Shown: piece after piece, positions 1 through 8,897 of the stretch
Layout of the letters: each line of letters starts with the position of its first letter
Numbering within the stretch: position 1 is the stretch's first letter
Origin: Kofleriaceae bacterium
Lineage (GTDB): Bacteria; Myxococcota_A; Polyangia; Haliangiales; Haliangiaceae
Direction: 5' to 3'
DNA length: 64,000 bases
Assembly (NCBI GenBank): GCA_018057825.1
Contig: JAGPCY010000010.1
Span: forward strand, 124,001-188,000
Made by a program: the position numbers and the translations under genes
The notes under the pieces: generated by a model
What the model saw: the letters and a program-made list of their open reading frames with translations, nothing else
What the model was told of the DNA's origin: nothing
Database searches by the model: none

Positions 1-321
1 GACCACCGCGAAGCCGCGGGCGCGCGCGGCCGCGACGAAGCACCCCGGGCTGGCGACGTCGCCGCCGGGGCAGGTCGTCCGATCGGAGCTCGCGCGGTTG
101 CCGCCGCCGCCGTGGAACAGCAAGATCACCGGCAGCGGCGCGCGGCCGTCCCACGCCGCCGGGACGTGGAGGTCGAAGGCGCGATCGGTCCAGCCCGGCG
201 TCGGACACGCGCGATCGTCGCCGGCGCCGACCGAGCCCGGGCCGCAGCGCTCGAGGCGGTCGAGGCAGCCGGCGTGGGCGATCAGCGCGACGAGGGCGGC
301 GGCGAGCGCGGCGGGGCGCAC
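1..321 (-). CDS. Esterase/PHB-depolymerase-like lipoprotein (3' end outside window)
   Basis: The frame is open from a GTG start at 321 to the window edge, giving 107 residues. The N-terminus is a lipoprotein signal: a short basic start, an Ala/Leu-rich core and a lipobox ending in AHAGC. The mature part contains LPVILLFHGGGGNR, the oxyanion-hole strand of LpqC/feruloyl-esterase/polyhydroxybutyrate-depolymerase family alpha/beta hydrolases. The catalytic Ser, Asp and His would lie beyond the window, so activity cannot be judged. It is probably exported and anchored to a membrane, hydrolysing ester substrates. It lies 9 bases after the stop of the Mpo1-like gene and is likely the third gene of the TetR operon. 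Seen: frame and motifs. Inferred: family and location. Confidence 0.72.
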   Translation of the reverse strand, partial: MRPAALAAALVALIAHAGCLDRLERCGPGSVGAGDDRACPTPGWTDRAFDLHVPAAWDGRAPLPVILLFHGGGGNRASSDRTTCPGGDVASPGCFVAAARARGFAVV

Positions 322-330
322 TCCGCGAGT

Positions 331-657
331 CTACGACGCGGTCGAGGTCGGACGCTCGACGATCGGCAGGCCGATCTTCTGCGTCCACCACAAGAGACCG
401 GTCAGGAGCTGGCGCTTGTCGTCGACGAACGACGGCTTCTTGCCCTCGAAGGCGTGGCCGACGAACTGGAAGGTCCATCCGACGGTGAACATCGGGATCG
501 CCAGGGGCAGGCCGATCAGGGTCGCGCCGATCGGCAGCGACGCGGCGATCAGCGGGATGCCGACCTGGTGGCAGGCCTGGTTGACGGGGTGCTGGTGATC
601 AGCCTGGTAGCGATCCATCAGCTCGGACCATTCGGGCGACAGCTTCACGAGGGCCAT
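331..657 (-). CDS. Mpo1-like (DUF962) small membrane protein
   Basis: A 108-residue protein starting MALVKLSPEW. The family histidines are visible: HQHPVNQACHQVGIP near residues 21-35 and GHAFEGKKP near 67-75. Two hydrophobic stretches (about 33-50 and 52-66) lie between them. DUF962 proteins include yeast Mpo1, an Fe(II) dioxygenase acting on 2-hydroxy fatty acids in lipid alpha-oxidation; short bacterial members keep the core only. The ATG at 657 lies inside the 3' end of the upstream tetR-type gene (13-base overlap), which suggests translational coupling. Substrate is unknown. Confidence 0.8.
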   Translation of the reverse strand: MALVKLSPEWSELMDRYQADHQHPVNQACHQVGIPLIAASLPIGATLIGLPLAIPMFTVGWTFQFVGHAFEGKKPSFVDDKRQLLTGLLWWTQKIGLPIVERPTSTAS

Positions 658-1301
658 GGGTGCTCCTTGGGGGCGGGCAGCGCGATGCGAAACAGGGCGT
701 CCGCGAGGGCGGCCGCGAAGGTGGTGTCGTCGACGACGGGGTGGCCGAGGACGTGGGCGTGGACCGCGCCCTCGAGGGTCGCGAGCAGGATGAACGCGGT
801 GGCCGTGGGATCGCCGACGTGGCCCCAACGCGCCAGGAGCGCGGTGATGCGCGCCAGGAGTCGGCGCTCGCCGGCGGTGATCAGCGCGTCGAGGCCCGGG
901 TCGGCGTGGCGGCGCTCGGTGATCACGGCGTGCAGGCCCGGGTCGGCGGCGTGGTAGTCGACCACCGCGGCGACCACGACCGCGAGCTGCGCGCGCACCG
1001 CGCCGGCGATCGCCGACAGCGCGGCGCCGCCCGGCGGCGTGGCGGCCTCGATCGCGGCGAGGGCCCCCTCGACCAGGGCGTCTTGCCGACTGGCGGCCAG
1101 CTCGCGGAGCAGCGCGTCCTTGTCGGTGAAGTACTGGTAGAAGCTCCCGGTCGCGGCGCCGGCCCGGGCGGCGATCCGCTTGGCCGTGGTGGCGGCGTAG
1201 CCGCTGGCGGCGAACTCCTGGGCGGCGGCGGCGACCAGGGCGGCCCGGGTGCGCACCGCGCGGCCCTGGGAGGGCGTGCGGGTGCGCGGCGCGGGGTCCA
1301 T
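645..1301 (-). CDS. TetR/AcrR family transcriptional regulator
   Basis: About 218 residues from the ATG at 1301; an in-frame start at 1343 would add an unconvincing leader. The N-terminal helix-turn-helix is typical: TRAALVAAAAQEFAASGYAA followed by TTAKRIAARAGAATGSFYQYF and TDKDALLREL. The C-terminal part is helical and Ala-rich, the usual ligand-binding/dimerisation domain. It overlaps the Mpo1-like gene and heads the three-gene minus-strand unit, so it probably autoregulates this small lipid/ester-related operon. The inducer cannot be inferred. Confidence 0.9.
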   Translation of the reverse strand: MDPAPRTRTPSQGRAVRTRAALVAAAAQEFAASGYAATTAKRIAARAGAATGSFYQYFTDKDALLRELAASRQDALVEGALAAIEAATPPGGAALSAIAGAVRAQLAVVVAAVVDYHAADPGLHAVITERRHADPGLDALITAGERRLLARITALLARWGHVGDPTATAFILLATLEGAVHAHVLGHPVVDDTTFAAALADALFRIALPAPKEHPWPS

Positions 1302-1373
1302 GGGAGGCTTGTCCCATGAACATGAACCAGAGGTCAAGTTCAATCCGTAGAGTACCGACTTCTTTTCGCTTTT

Positions 1374-2522
1374 TCAGGGCTCACAGCTCGCGATGCCACG
1401 CACCAGCGTCCGCCAGCGGGGCAGGAGCTGCGCGCAGCCGGCGCGCGCCAGGTAGCCCTCGTCGATCGGCTCGTCGTCGAGGAGGGCGTGGGCCAGGTAG
1501 GCGGCCAGGATGGGGTCACGGCTCGGCGCCCCGACCGCCAGGGGATCGTGGTGGCAGCTCACCGCCTCGAGCACGATTCGCGGCAGCCCCCACAGCCCCA
1601 GCAGGTACGCGCCGACGTCGGCGTGGCTGACGCCGAACTCCTGGACCTCGCGGACGTGGAGCGGCGGGTCGCCGGCCGCGCGCACGAGCGGCAGGTAGCG
1701 GTCCGGCATCCAGGTCAGGAGCCCGGTCATGCCCAGGTCCGCCAGCAAGCCGGAGACGAACGCAGCCTCGCGATCCTCGGGGTTGTCGACGAGCTCCTGG
1801 GCGAGCACGGCCGCGGCCAGCCCGCGCGCTTGCAGCCGGTCCACCACCGCAGCCACCTGCGGCGGCGGACGAAACGCGCCGGCCGCCAACGCGACCATCC
1901 GCACCACCTGGCTGCCGATCCGGCCGATGGCCTCGCGCAGGTCGGCCGTCGGGCCGCCGCGGGCGAAGAACGCCGAGCTGGCGAGTTGCAGGACCTTGGC
2001 GGCCACCGCCGGGTCCTTGCGGACCACCGCGGCGAGCTGGTCGAGGGTGACGTGGGGATCCTCGACCATCCCGGTGAGCTCGACGTACAGCGCCGGCGCC
2101 GCCGGCAGCTCGGCCGCGCCCCCGATCAACGCGCGGAACGCGGGGTTGGCGAAGCGCGCGCGCAACCGCTCGACCCGGCGGAGCAGGTCGACCAGCTCGC
2201 CGACCCGGAGCGGCTTCTCCATGAACTGATGCGCCACCCCGGTCAGGCGTTGCGCCGCGATGGTGTCAGCGTAGCCGCTCAGGACCAGCCGCACCGCGTC
2301 GGGCCAACGCCGACGGACCTCGCCGAGCAGCGCCGGACCGTCCATGCCCGGCATCTTGACGTCGGAGACGACGACATCGGCGGGCAGCAGGGTGAGCTGG
2401 GCCAGGGCCTCGTCACCCGAGGTCGCGGTCGCGACGTCCCACTCGCGGAGGCCAGAGCTCCGCAGCGCCCTCGACAGCCCGGTGAGGATCCGCGGATCGT
2501 CGTCGACCAGGAGCAGACGCAC
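1374..2522 (-). CDS. Response regulator with C-terminal HDOD domain
   Basis: 382 residues. Residues 1-120 form a receiver domain: acidic pocket VDDDP (6-10), phosphoacceptor Asp54 in VVVSDVKMPGMDG, and the conserved Lys in FMEKPL. Residues about 135-350 form an HDOD domain (PAAPALYVELTGMVEDP, KVLQLASSAFF, EAVSCHHDPL), a metal-lacking HD relative found in signalling output proteins. The pair is common in proteobacterial and myxobacterial regulators linked to stress, chemotaxis or c-di-GMP networks. No kinase gene is adjacent, so it is an orphan here. It starts 26 bases from the divergent membrane-protein gene. Confidence 0.92.
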   Translation of the reverse strand: MRLLLVDDDPRILTGLSRALRSSGLREWDVATATSGDEALAQLTLLPADVVVSDVKMPGMDGPALLGEVRRRWPDAVRLVLSGYADTIAAQRLTGVAHQFMEKPLRVGELVDLLRRVERLRARFANPAFRALIGGAAELPAAPALYVELTGMVEDPHVTLDQLAAVVRKDPAVAAKVLQLASSAFFARGGPTADLREAIGRIGSQVVRMVALAAGAFRPPPQVAAVVDRLQARGLAAAVLAQELVDNPEDREAAFVSGLLADLGMTGLLTWMPDRYLPLVRAAGDPPLHVREVQEFGVSHADVGAYLLGLWGLPRIVLEAVSCHHDPLAVGAPSRDPILAAYLAHALLDDEPIDEGYLARAGCAQLLPRWRTLVRGIASCEP

Positions 2523-2548
2523 CGGTCACCACCCAAACCGCGCTGGCC

Positions 2549-4870
2549 GTGGTCGCGACGCCATGTGGATCGAGTCGACCGGCGCCGGGTGATCTTGAGG
2601 CCCGGGCGCGCCGGCCGACGCGTGCTAGCGTAGCGGCCCTGCAAGCGCGTCGCGATCGCACGGCGGCGACCATCGTGGTCGTGATCTTCGTGGTGCTGGT
2701 CCTCGAGCTGACCTCGACCCGGCTCTACGCGTACATCGGCAGTACCCACGGCACCGCGATCGCGCTGTCGAGCGCGGTCCTCGGCCTCGGGCTCGGGGCT
2801 TGGGTCCGCGCCCACCGGGGTGAGCGCGTGGCGCCTGGCCGCACGGCGCCGTGGTTGCCGGCCAGCCTGCTCGTCGTGGTCGCAGCGGCGACCGCGGGCG
2901 CCCCGCTGGCGTGGCTGGCCGCCGCGTCGGTCCCGACGTTCACGCTGGCCGGCCTGCTGGTGGCCGACGCCTTCGCGACCCGCGGTCGGCACCGGATCGG
3001 GACGGGGTACGCCCTCGATCTGCTCGCGGCGGCGGCCGGCTGCGTGGTCGCGCCGCGCCTGATCGGCTGGCTGGCGCCGACGGAGATCGTCGCGGCCCTC
3101 GGGGTGCTCGCCGCCGGGTGGGCGCTGGCCGTGGTCGAGCGGCCGCGCCTGGTCGTGGCGGCGGCCCTCGGGCTGGTCCACGCCGGGGTGCTGGTGGCGG
3201 GCCGGACCGGGGCGCTCCCCGACGGGGCACTCGCAGCGCTCCTGCGCGCCGACCTGGGCGCGGAGAAGGCGCTGGCCGAGACCGGCGCGACCGCCGCCGA
3301 CGTCCTCGACTCGGCGTGGAGTCCCCTCGGGCGCCTCGACGTCGTGCGGGTCCCGGGCGACGACGCGCGCCTCGGCGTCTTCACCGACGGCATGAGCCCG
3401 ACCTTCCTGGTGCGCGCGGCCGAGGCCCGGGCCGGCGCGTTCGATGACACCTGGGGCCTCCTGGCGGCCCTGCCCTACCGCGCGTTGCGCCCCGGCCGCG
3501 TGCTGATCCTGGGCGCGGGCGCCGGGGCCAGCGTCTGGACCGCGACCCGACACGGCGCCACCCAGGTCGACGGCGTCGAGGTCAACCCGGCGATGCCGGC
3601 GCTGCTCGCGCGCTGGCGGGAGTTCACCGGCGATGTCTATGGGCAGCCCGGGGTGCGGTTGATCATCGCCGACGCGCGCCGCTACCTCACCGACACCGCC
3701 GAGCGCTACGATCTGATCGAGCTGGCGCTGGCGCTGACCGGCAACGTCCACGCCCAGCCGGCCGGCCTCGAGGCGCACCTATATACGGTCGAGGCGGTCG
3801 GGCTGTACCTGCGGCGCCTGACCCCAGGCGGCGCCCTGGTCTTCATCCACAGCGATCCCGGCAACGCCTACCGCCAGCTCGTCACCGCGCTGGTGGCGCT
3901 CGCCGCCACCGGCCGGCCCCGGGACCGCGCCCTCGACGGGATCGCGGTCCTCCACGACCCGCGGCCCGGCACCGCCTACCGCTATCTCCTGGTGGTCGCG
4001 CCGGGCGGGCTCGCCCTCGACGTCGTCGAGGCTCTCGACGTCGAACCGGCCGAGCTGCTGTGGGGGCCGGGCGACCCACCCGAGCGCGCGGCCCAGCTCC
4101 TCGATCGCGCGCGGCTCGGCGCGACCGCCGCCGACGACCTGGCGCCGGTGCACGACGATCGACCCTACTTCTTCCAGAACACGCGTGGCCTGTGGGCGAC
4201 CGCGCGGGCGCAGCCCGGGCGACTGTGGGCGCTCGGTGGCGCGGCGGTGCTCGGCGGGCTGTTGCTGTTCGGCCGACGGCGCGACCCGCGCCGGTTCGGA
4301 CCACCCGCGGCGGTGGCGGTCGGCCTGGGCGCGGCCTTCATGGCGGTCGAGCTCGCGCTGATCCAGCGCTTCACCCTGGCCGCCGGCGGCACGCTGTACG
4401 CGGTCTCGGTCGTGCTGTTCGGGCTGCTGGCGTGGTGCGCGCTCGGCGCGTGGGTCGGGAGCCCGCGCTGGCAGCGGCGCGCCCGCGGCCTGGCGGGCGC
4501 GTGCCTGACCGCCGCCGTCGTCGTCGCGGGCAGCGCCTGGGCGGTCCGCGACCTCGCCTGGCTCGAGGCCATCGCCGACGACCGCGCTCGCTTCGCCGTG
4601 ATCGCGGCGCTCCTGGCGCCGCTCGGGCTCGCGCTCGGGTGTCCGTTCCCGGTGCTGGTGGCGCGCGAGGGCGAGCCGGCGCCCCGCATCGCCAGCCTGT
4701 GGGCGCTGAGCGGCGTGGCCTCGCTCGCCGGGGCCACGCTGGCGACGCTGGCGCTCCGCGTGGTCGGCGCGACCGACACCTTGGGCCTCGCCGCCGGGGC
4801 GTACCTCGCGGTCGCGGCGGTCGCGTGGTCGCCGGCGCTGACCGGCGCCGCCGCGACGACGCCGCGGTGA
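2549..4870 (+). CDS. Spermidine-synthase-like membrane protein
   Basis: Up to 773 residues. An N-terminal membrane block begins at ATIVVVIFVVLVLELTSTRL (about 39-58). A central Rossmann methyltransferase-like domain follows (about 310-500), with the glycine-rich loop RVLILGAGAGASVW, acidic residue in VDGVEVNP, RLIIADARRYL and YDLIELALAL. A C-terminal multi-pass membrane block ends the protein. This layout matches large 'spermine/spermidine synthase domain' membrane proteins whose substrates are mostly unknown; a soluble polyamine role should not be assumed. The start is uncertain: the GTG at 2549 adds about 38 low-complexity residues before the first membrane segment, and no better ATG is in frame. 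Confidence 0.78.
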   Translation: MVATPCGSSRPAPGDLEARARRPTRASVAALQARRDRTAATIVVVIFVVLVLELTSTRLYAYIGSTHGTAIALSSAVLGLGLGAWVRAHRGERVAPGRTAPWLPASLLVVVAAATAGAPLAWLAAASVPTFTLAGLLVADAFATRGRHRIGTGYALDLLAAAAGCVVAPRLIGWLAPTEIVAALGVLAAGWALAVVERPRLVVAAALGLVHAGVLVAGRTGALPDGALAALLRADLGAEKALAETGATAADVLDSAWSPLGRLDVVRVPGDDARLGVFTDGMSPTFLVRAAEARAGAFDDTWGLLAALPYRALRPGRVLILGAGAGASVWTATRHGATQVDGVEVNPAMPALLARWREFTGDVYGQPGVRLIIADARRYLTDTAERYDLIELALALTGNVHAQPAGLEAHLYTVEAVGLYLRRLTPGGALVFIHSDPGNAYRQLVTALVALAATGRPRDRALDGIAVLHDPRPGTAYRYLLVVAPGGLALDVVEALDVEPAELLWGPGDPPERAAQLLDRARLGATAADDLAPVHDDRPYFFQNTRGLWATARAQPGRLWALGGAAVLGGLLLFGRRRDPRRFGPPAAVAVGLGAAFMAVELALIQRFTLAAGGTLYAVSVVLFGLLAWCALGAWVGSPRWQRRARGLAGACLTAAVVVAGSAWAVRDLAWLEAIADDRARFAVIAALLAPLGLALGCPFPVLVAREGEPAPRIASLWALSGVASLAGATLATLALRVVGATDTLGLAAGAYLAVAAVAWSPALTGAAATTPR

Positions 4871-4896
4871 TCGCGCCCTCGGTGTAGGCTCGCGTC

Positions 4897-6114
4897 ATGC
4901 CCGCGCCGGTGTTCGTCCTCGGAGGCTTCCAGTCCGACTTCGCCCGCAACCTGGCGCGCGAGGGCCGCGAGCTGGTCGACCTGGTCGGCGAGGTGGTCGA
5001 CGGCGCGCTGGCCGCGGCCGGCGTCGAGGCCGGCGACGTCGACGCGATCCACGTCGGCAACGCCTTCGGCGAGCTGTTCGCCGGCCAGGCCCAGCTCGGC
5101 GCGATGCCGGCGACCGCGCGGCCGGCGCTGTGGGGGGTGCCGGCCACGCGCCACGAGGCGGCGTGCGCGTCGGGCTCAGTGGCGCTCCTGGCGGCGACCG
5201 CGGCGATCGAGGCCGGGCGCGCCCAGTGCGCGCTGGTGCTGGGCGTCGAGCAGGAGCGCAACGTCGACGGCGAGCAGGCGGCGCGCCACATGGGCAGCGC
5301 GGCCTGGATCGGCCACGAGGGCCACGGCGCGCGCTACCTGTGGCCCCACATGTTCGCGCGCATCGCCGACGCCTACGAAGCGCGCTGGGGCCTCGAGCCG
5401 CGCCACCTGGCGGCGATCGCGCAGAAGAACCTCGGCAACGCGCGCGCGAACCCGAACGCCCAGGCCCGGGGCTGGCGCTTCGGCGACGACGCCTTCGCCG
5501 CCCGCTGGGACGACGACTCGGTCAACCCGCTCATCGAGGGCCGCCTGCGCCGCCTCGACTGCTCGCAGGTCACCGACGGCGCGGCGGCGATCGTCGTGGC
5601 CTCGGCGGCCTTCGTCGAGCGGCGCCGGCCGTGGGCGCGCCTGTTGGGCTGGGGCCACCGCACCGCCGGGCTCGGCCTCGACGCCAAGCTGGCGCGCAGC
5701 GCCGACGCGCCGTATCTCCTTCCGCACCTGCGCGACGCGATCACCGACGCCTACCGCCGCGCCGAGGTGCGCGGCCCCGAGGACCTCGCCGGCGCCGAGG
5801 TCCACGATTGCTTCACGATCACCGAGTACCTGGCGATCGATCACCTGGGCGTGACGCCGCCTGGGCAAGCCGGGCGCGCGCTCGACGATGGCACCGTGGC
5901 CCGCGACGGCCGCTTCGCGATCAACCCGTCGGGGGGGCTGATCGGCGGCGGTCACCCGGTGGGCGCCAGCGGCGTGCGGATGATCGTCGACGCCGCGCGC
6001 CAGGTCAGCGGCACCGCCGGCGCCTACCAGGTGGCGAACGCGCGCCGGTTCGCGACGCTCAACCTCGGCGGCAGCGCCACCACCGCGTGCGCGTTCGTCC
6101 TGGGGGCGCCGTGA
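4897..6114 (+). CDS. Thiolase-family acetyl-CoA acetyltransferase (SCP2-type)
   Basis: 405 residues from ATG. The nucleophilic Cys is Cys90 in HEAACASGSVAL. The conserved EVHDCFTITEYL and the C-terminal NPSGGLIGGGHPVGASG supply the remaining thiolase loops, including the catalytic His. The layout is that of SCP2/acetyl-CoA acetyltransferase thiolases, which condense or cleave 3-oxoacyl-CoAs in the cytosol. The C-terminal Cys of classical degradative thiolases is not obvious, as is usual in this subgroup. The gene overlaps the next by 4 bases (GTGA), so it is the first gene of a three-gene operon with a carotenoid-oxygenase family enzyme and a second thiolase. Confidence 0.85.
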   Translation: MPAPVFVLGGFQSDFARNLAREGRELVDLVGEVVDGALAAAGVEAGDVDAIHVGNAFGELFAGQAQLGAMPATARPALWGVPATRHEAACASGSVALLAATAAIEAGRAQCALVLGVEQERNVDGEQAARHMGSAAWIGHEGHGARYLWPHMFARIADAYEARWGLEPRHLAAIAQKNLGNARANPNAQARGWRFGDDAFAARWDDDSVNPLIEGRLRRLDCSQVTDGAAAIVVASAAFVERRRPWARLLGWGHRTAGLGLDAKLARSADAPYLLPHLRDAITDAYRRAEVRGPEDLAGAEVHDCFTITEYLAIDHLGVTPPGQAGRALDDGTVARDGRFAINPSGGLIGGGHPVGASGVRMIVDAARQVSGTAGAYQVANARRFATLNLGGSATTACAFVLGAP

Positions 6115-7580
6115 GCGCGCGCGCGGTGCACACCTGGCCGGCGCGGCTCCCGGCCGACGACGATCATCCGTACCGCACCGGCGCGTGGCGGCCCCAGCGC
6201 ACCGAGTGGGACGCCGACGACCTCGAGGTGATCGAGGGCGCGATCCCGGCCGAGCTCGACGGCGTCTACCTGCGCAACACCGAGAACCCGCTCCACGACG
6301 CGATCGGCCGCTACCACCCGTTCGACGGCGACGGCATGTTGCACGCGCTCCGCTTCGGCGGCGGGCGGGCCAGCTACCGCAACCGCATGGTGCGCACCGC
6401 CGGCCTGGCCGCCGAGGTCGCGGCCGGCGCGCCGCTGTGGGCCGGGATCATCGAGCCGCCCGCGCGCTCGCTGCGCGACGGCTGGGGCGCGCGCGGCCGC
6501 ATGAAGGACGCGTCGTCGACCGACGTCGTGGTCCACGCCGGCGCCGCGCTGACGACCTTCTATCAGTGCGGCGACGTCTACGCCCACGACCCGGTGACCT
6601 TGGCCGAGCGCGGGGTCGCGCCGTGGGCGCGGGCGTTCCCCGGCGGGGTCTCGGCGCACCCCAAGCTCGATCCGGCGACCGGCGAGCTCCTGGTGTGGAG
6701 CTACGGCACGACCGCGCCATACTTGCGCTACGGCGTGATCGATCGCGGTGGCGCGCTGATCCACACCGCCGACGTGCCGCTGCCTGGGCCGCGCTTGCCA
6801 CACGATCTGGCCTTCACCGAGCGGTTCGTGATCTGGAACGACCTGCCGCTGTACTGGGACCCGACGCTGCTGGCGCAGGGCGTGTATCGGCCGCGCTTCC
6901 ACCGCGAGGAGCGCTCGCGCTTCGGGATCATGCCGCGGCGCGGGACCGGCGCCGACGTGCGCTGGTTCGACGCCGCGCCGACCTACGTGCTGCACTGGAT
7001 CAACGCCTACGAGGACGGCGACGAGGTGATCCTCGACGGCTACTTCCAGGACGATCCGATGCCGAAGCCCGATCCGGCCGACGGCGTCTACGGCGGCCTC
7101 AAGCGCATGGTCGACCTGGCGGCGATGGGGGCGCGGCCCTACCGCTGGCGCTTCGATCTGCGCACCGGCGCGACCCGCGAGGAGCGGTTGGCCGCGGGCA
7201 TCGCCGAGTTCCCGACGATCGATCCGCGTCGGGCCGGACGCGCGTACCGCTACGCCTGGCAGATGACCGCGCGGCCCGGCTGGTTCCTGTTCGACGGCCT
7301 CGAGCGCCTCGACGTCACCACCGGCGCGGTCGATCGCTACGCGTTCCCGGCCGAGGTCTACGCCAGCGAGGCGCCGATGGTGCCGCGGCCGGGCGCGACC
7401 CGCGAGGACGACGGCTGGGTGGTCACGTTCGTGTCCGACGTCGCCCACGACACCAGCGAGTGCCAGCTCTTCGCCGCCGATCGGATCGCGGCCGGGCCGA
7501 TCGCGCGGGTCCGGTTGCCCGAGCGGATCAGCAGCGGCACCCACGCCTGCTGGGCCAGCGCCGAGGAGCTCGATGGCTGA
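6111..7580 (+). CDS. Carotenoid oxygenase family protein (RPE65/CCD/lignostilbene dioxygenase)
   Basis: 489 residues from a GTG overlapping the previous stop. It is a complete family member. The N-terminal EGAIPAELDGVYLRNTENP and YHPFDGDGMLHALRF blocks are diagnostic. The four iron-ligand histidines are visible as His183 (SAHPKLDP), His231 (LPHDLAF), His295 (VLHWINAYED) and His478 (SGTHACW). These non-heme Fe(II) enzymes cleave alkene bonds in carotenoids, stilbenes or phenylpropenoids with O2. Its position between two thiolases makes an aromatic or isoprenoid side-chain degradation role plausible, but the substrate is inferred only from context. Confidence 0.92.
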   Translation: MSARAVHTWPARLPADDDHPYRTGAWRPQRTEWDADDLEVIEGAIPAELDGVYLRNTENPLHDAIGRYHPFDGDGMLHALRFGGGRASYRNRMVRTAGLAAEVAAGAPLWAGIIEPPARSLRDGWGARGRMKDASSTDVVVHAGAALTTFYQCGDVYAHDPVTLAERGVAPWARAFPGGVSAHPKLDPATGELLVWSYGTTAPYLRYGVIDRGGALIHTADVPLPGPRLPHDLAFTERFVIWNDLPLYWDPTLLAQGVYRPRFHREERSRFGIMPRRGTGADVRWFDAAPTYVLHWINAYEDGDEVILDGYFQDDPMPKPDPADGVYGGLKRMVDLAAMGARPYRWRFDLRTGATREERLAAGIAEFPTIDPRRAGRAYRYAWQMTARPGWFLFDGLERLDVTTGAVDRYAFPAEVYASEAPMVPRPGATREDDGWVVTFVSDVAHDTSECQLFAADRIAAGPIARVRLPERISSGTHACWASAEELDG

Positions 7581-8763
7581 GGCCTTCGTGCTGGGCCAGG
7601 TGCGGACGCCGCGCGGCAAGGGCTCGGCGCGCGGCGCGCTGGCGGCGATCGCGCCCGGCGAGCTGGTGCGCCAGCTCATCGCCGCGCTGGTGGCGCGCGG
7701 GCTGGCGCCCGACGCGATCGACGACGTCGTCCTCGGCTGCGCGTCGCAGCTCGACGTCCAGGGCGGCAACCTGGCGCGCGCCGCGGCGCTGGCGGCCGGC
7801 CTCGGCGACCGCGCCGGCGGCACGATGATCAACCGGTTCTGTGCCTCGGGCCTCGAGGCGGTGGCGATCGCGGCGGCCCGGGTGCGGGCCGGGGATTGCG
7901 AGCTGGTGCTGGCCGGTGGCGTCGAGAGCGTCTCGCAGGTGCCGCTGTTCGCCGACCGCGGGCCGTGGTGGCGAGATGGCGTCGGTCGCTTGCACATGGG
8001 CATCGCCGCCGATCTGGCGGCGACCGTCGACGGCACGGCGCGCGCCACCCTCGACGCCTACGCGGCGCGCACGCGGGCCCGCGCGCGCGCGGCCGACGCG
8101 GCCGGGCGCCTCCACGCATGGACCGTACCGGTGCACGCCGCCGACGGCGCGATCGCCCTCGCGCGCGACGAGCTGCTCGACTACGCGCCGACCGCCGACC
8201 AGCTCGCGGCGCTGCCGTCCGCGTTCGCCGAGCTAGGCGCGAGCGGCCAGGACGCGCTGGCCCTGGCCCACGTCCCGGGGCTGGCCACGCTCCGGCACGA
8301 TCATACGCGGGCGTCGTCGCCGCCGCTGGCCGACGCCGCGGCGCTCCTGGTGATCGGCACCGCCGAGGCGGCCGCCCGCCACGACCTGACGCCGCGCGCG
8401 CGGGTGGTCGCCGCCGCCAGCGTCGCCGCCGATCCGGTCGCGATGCTCACCGCCGGGCAAGAGGCGATCGCGCGGGTGCTGGGCCGCGCCGGCCTGGCCG
8501 CCCGCGACCTCGCGGTGATCGAGTTCGCCGAGGCCTTCGCCGCGCTGTGCGTGCGGCTCGAGCGCGACCTCGACCTCGACCCGGCGCGCCTCAACCCCGA
8601 CGGCGGCACCCTGGCGCTGGGCCACGCCTTCGGCGCCACTGGCGCGATCCTGGCCGGCAACGTGGTGGCGCACCTGGCGGCGGGCGCCGGCGGCGCGCGC
8701 GGGGTCGCGGCGGTGAGCGGCGCCGCTGGCGTCGGCAGCGCGGTCTTGTTCGCCGGCCTGTGA
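7573..8763 (+). CDS. Thiolase (acetyl-CoA C-acyltransferase family), atypical active site
   Basis: 396 residues; it overlaps the carotenoid oxygenase gene by 8 bases. The N-terminal half is canonical, with nucleophile Cys90 in INRFCASGLEAV and the VLAGGVESVS block. The C-terminal half departs from FadA/PhaA-type enzymes: NEAFA reads AEAFA, the His loop is GHAFGATGA, and the usual CGGGGxG loop carrying the second catalytic Cys reads AVSGAAGVGSA. The acid/base Cys is therefore replaced. It may be a divergent ligase/thiolase or use another proton donor. The third gene of the operon; no terminator is evident after it. Confidence 0.85.
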   Translation: MAEAFVLGQVRTPRGKGSARGALAAIAPGELVRQLIAALVARGLAPDAIDDVVLGCASQLDVQGGNLARAAALAAGLGDRAGGTMINRFCASGLEAVAIAAARVRAGDCELVLAGGVESVSQVPLFADRGPWWRDGVGRLHMGIAADLAATVDGTARATLDAYAARTRARARAADAAGRLHAWTVPVHAADGAIALARDELLDYAPTADQLAALPSAFAELGASGQDALALAHVPGLATLRHDHTRASSPPLADAAALLVIGTAEAAARHDLTPRARVVAAASVAADPVAMLTAGQEAIARVLGRAGLAARDLAVIEFAEAFAALCVRLERDLDLDPARLNPDGGTLALGHAFGATGAILAGNVVAHLAAGAGGARGVAAVSGAAGVGSAVLFAGL

Positions 8764-8897
8764 TGGCCGGCGCGCGATCGAGTTGGTCCGACCTCCGCGA
8801 TGACGATCGCGACGACCTTCACGACGACGATCGCGCTAGGCGGATAGTCGACGGTCTGTGTTAACTTCGTGCCGCCCTCGCGAATCACGGAGCTCGC

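Noticed and set aside
5130..6110. Upstream extension of the carotenoid oxygenase frame
   Set aside because: It lies over the thiolase gene in another frame and is Arg-rich; the GTG at 6111 with 4-base overlap fits the family start.
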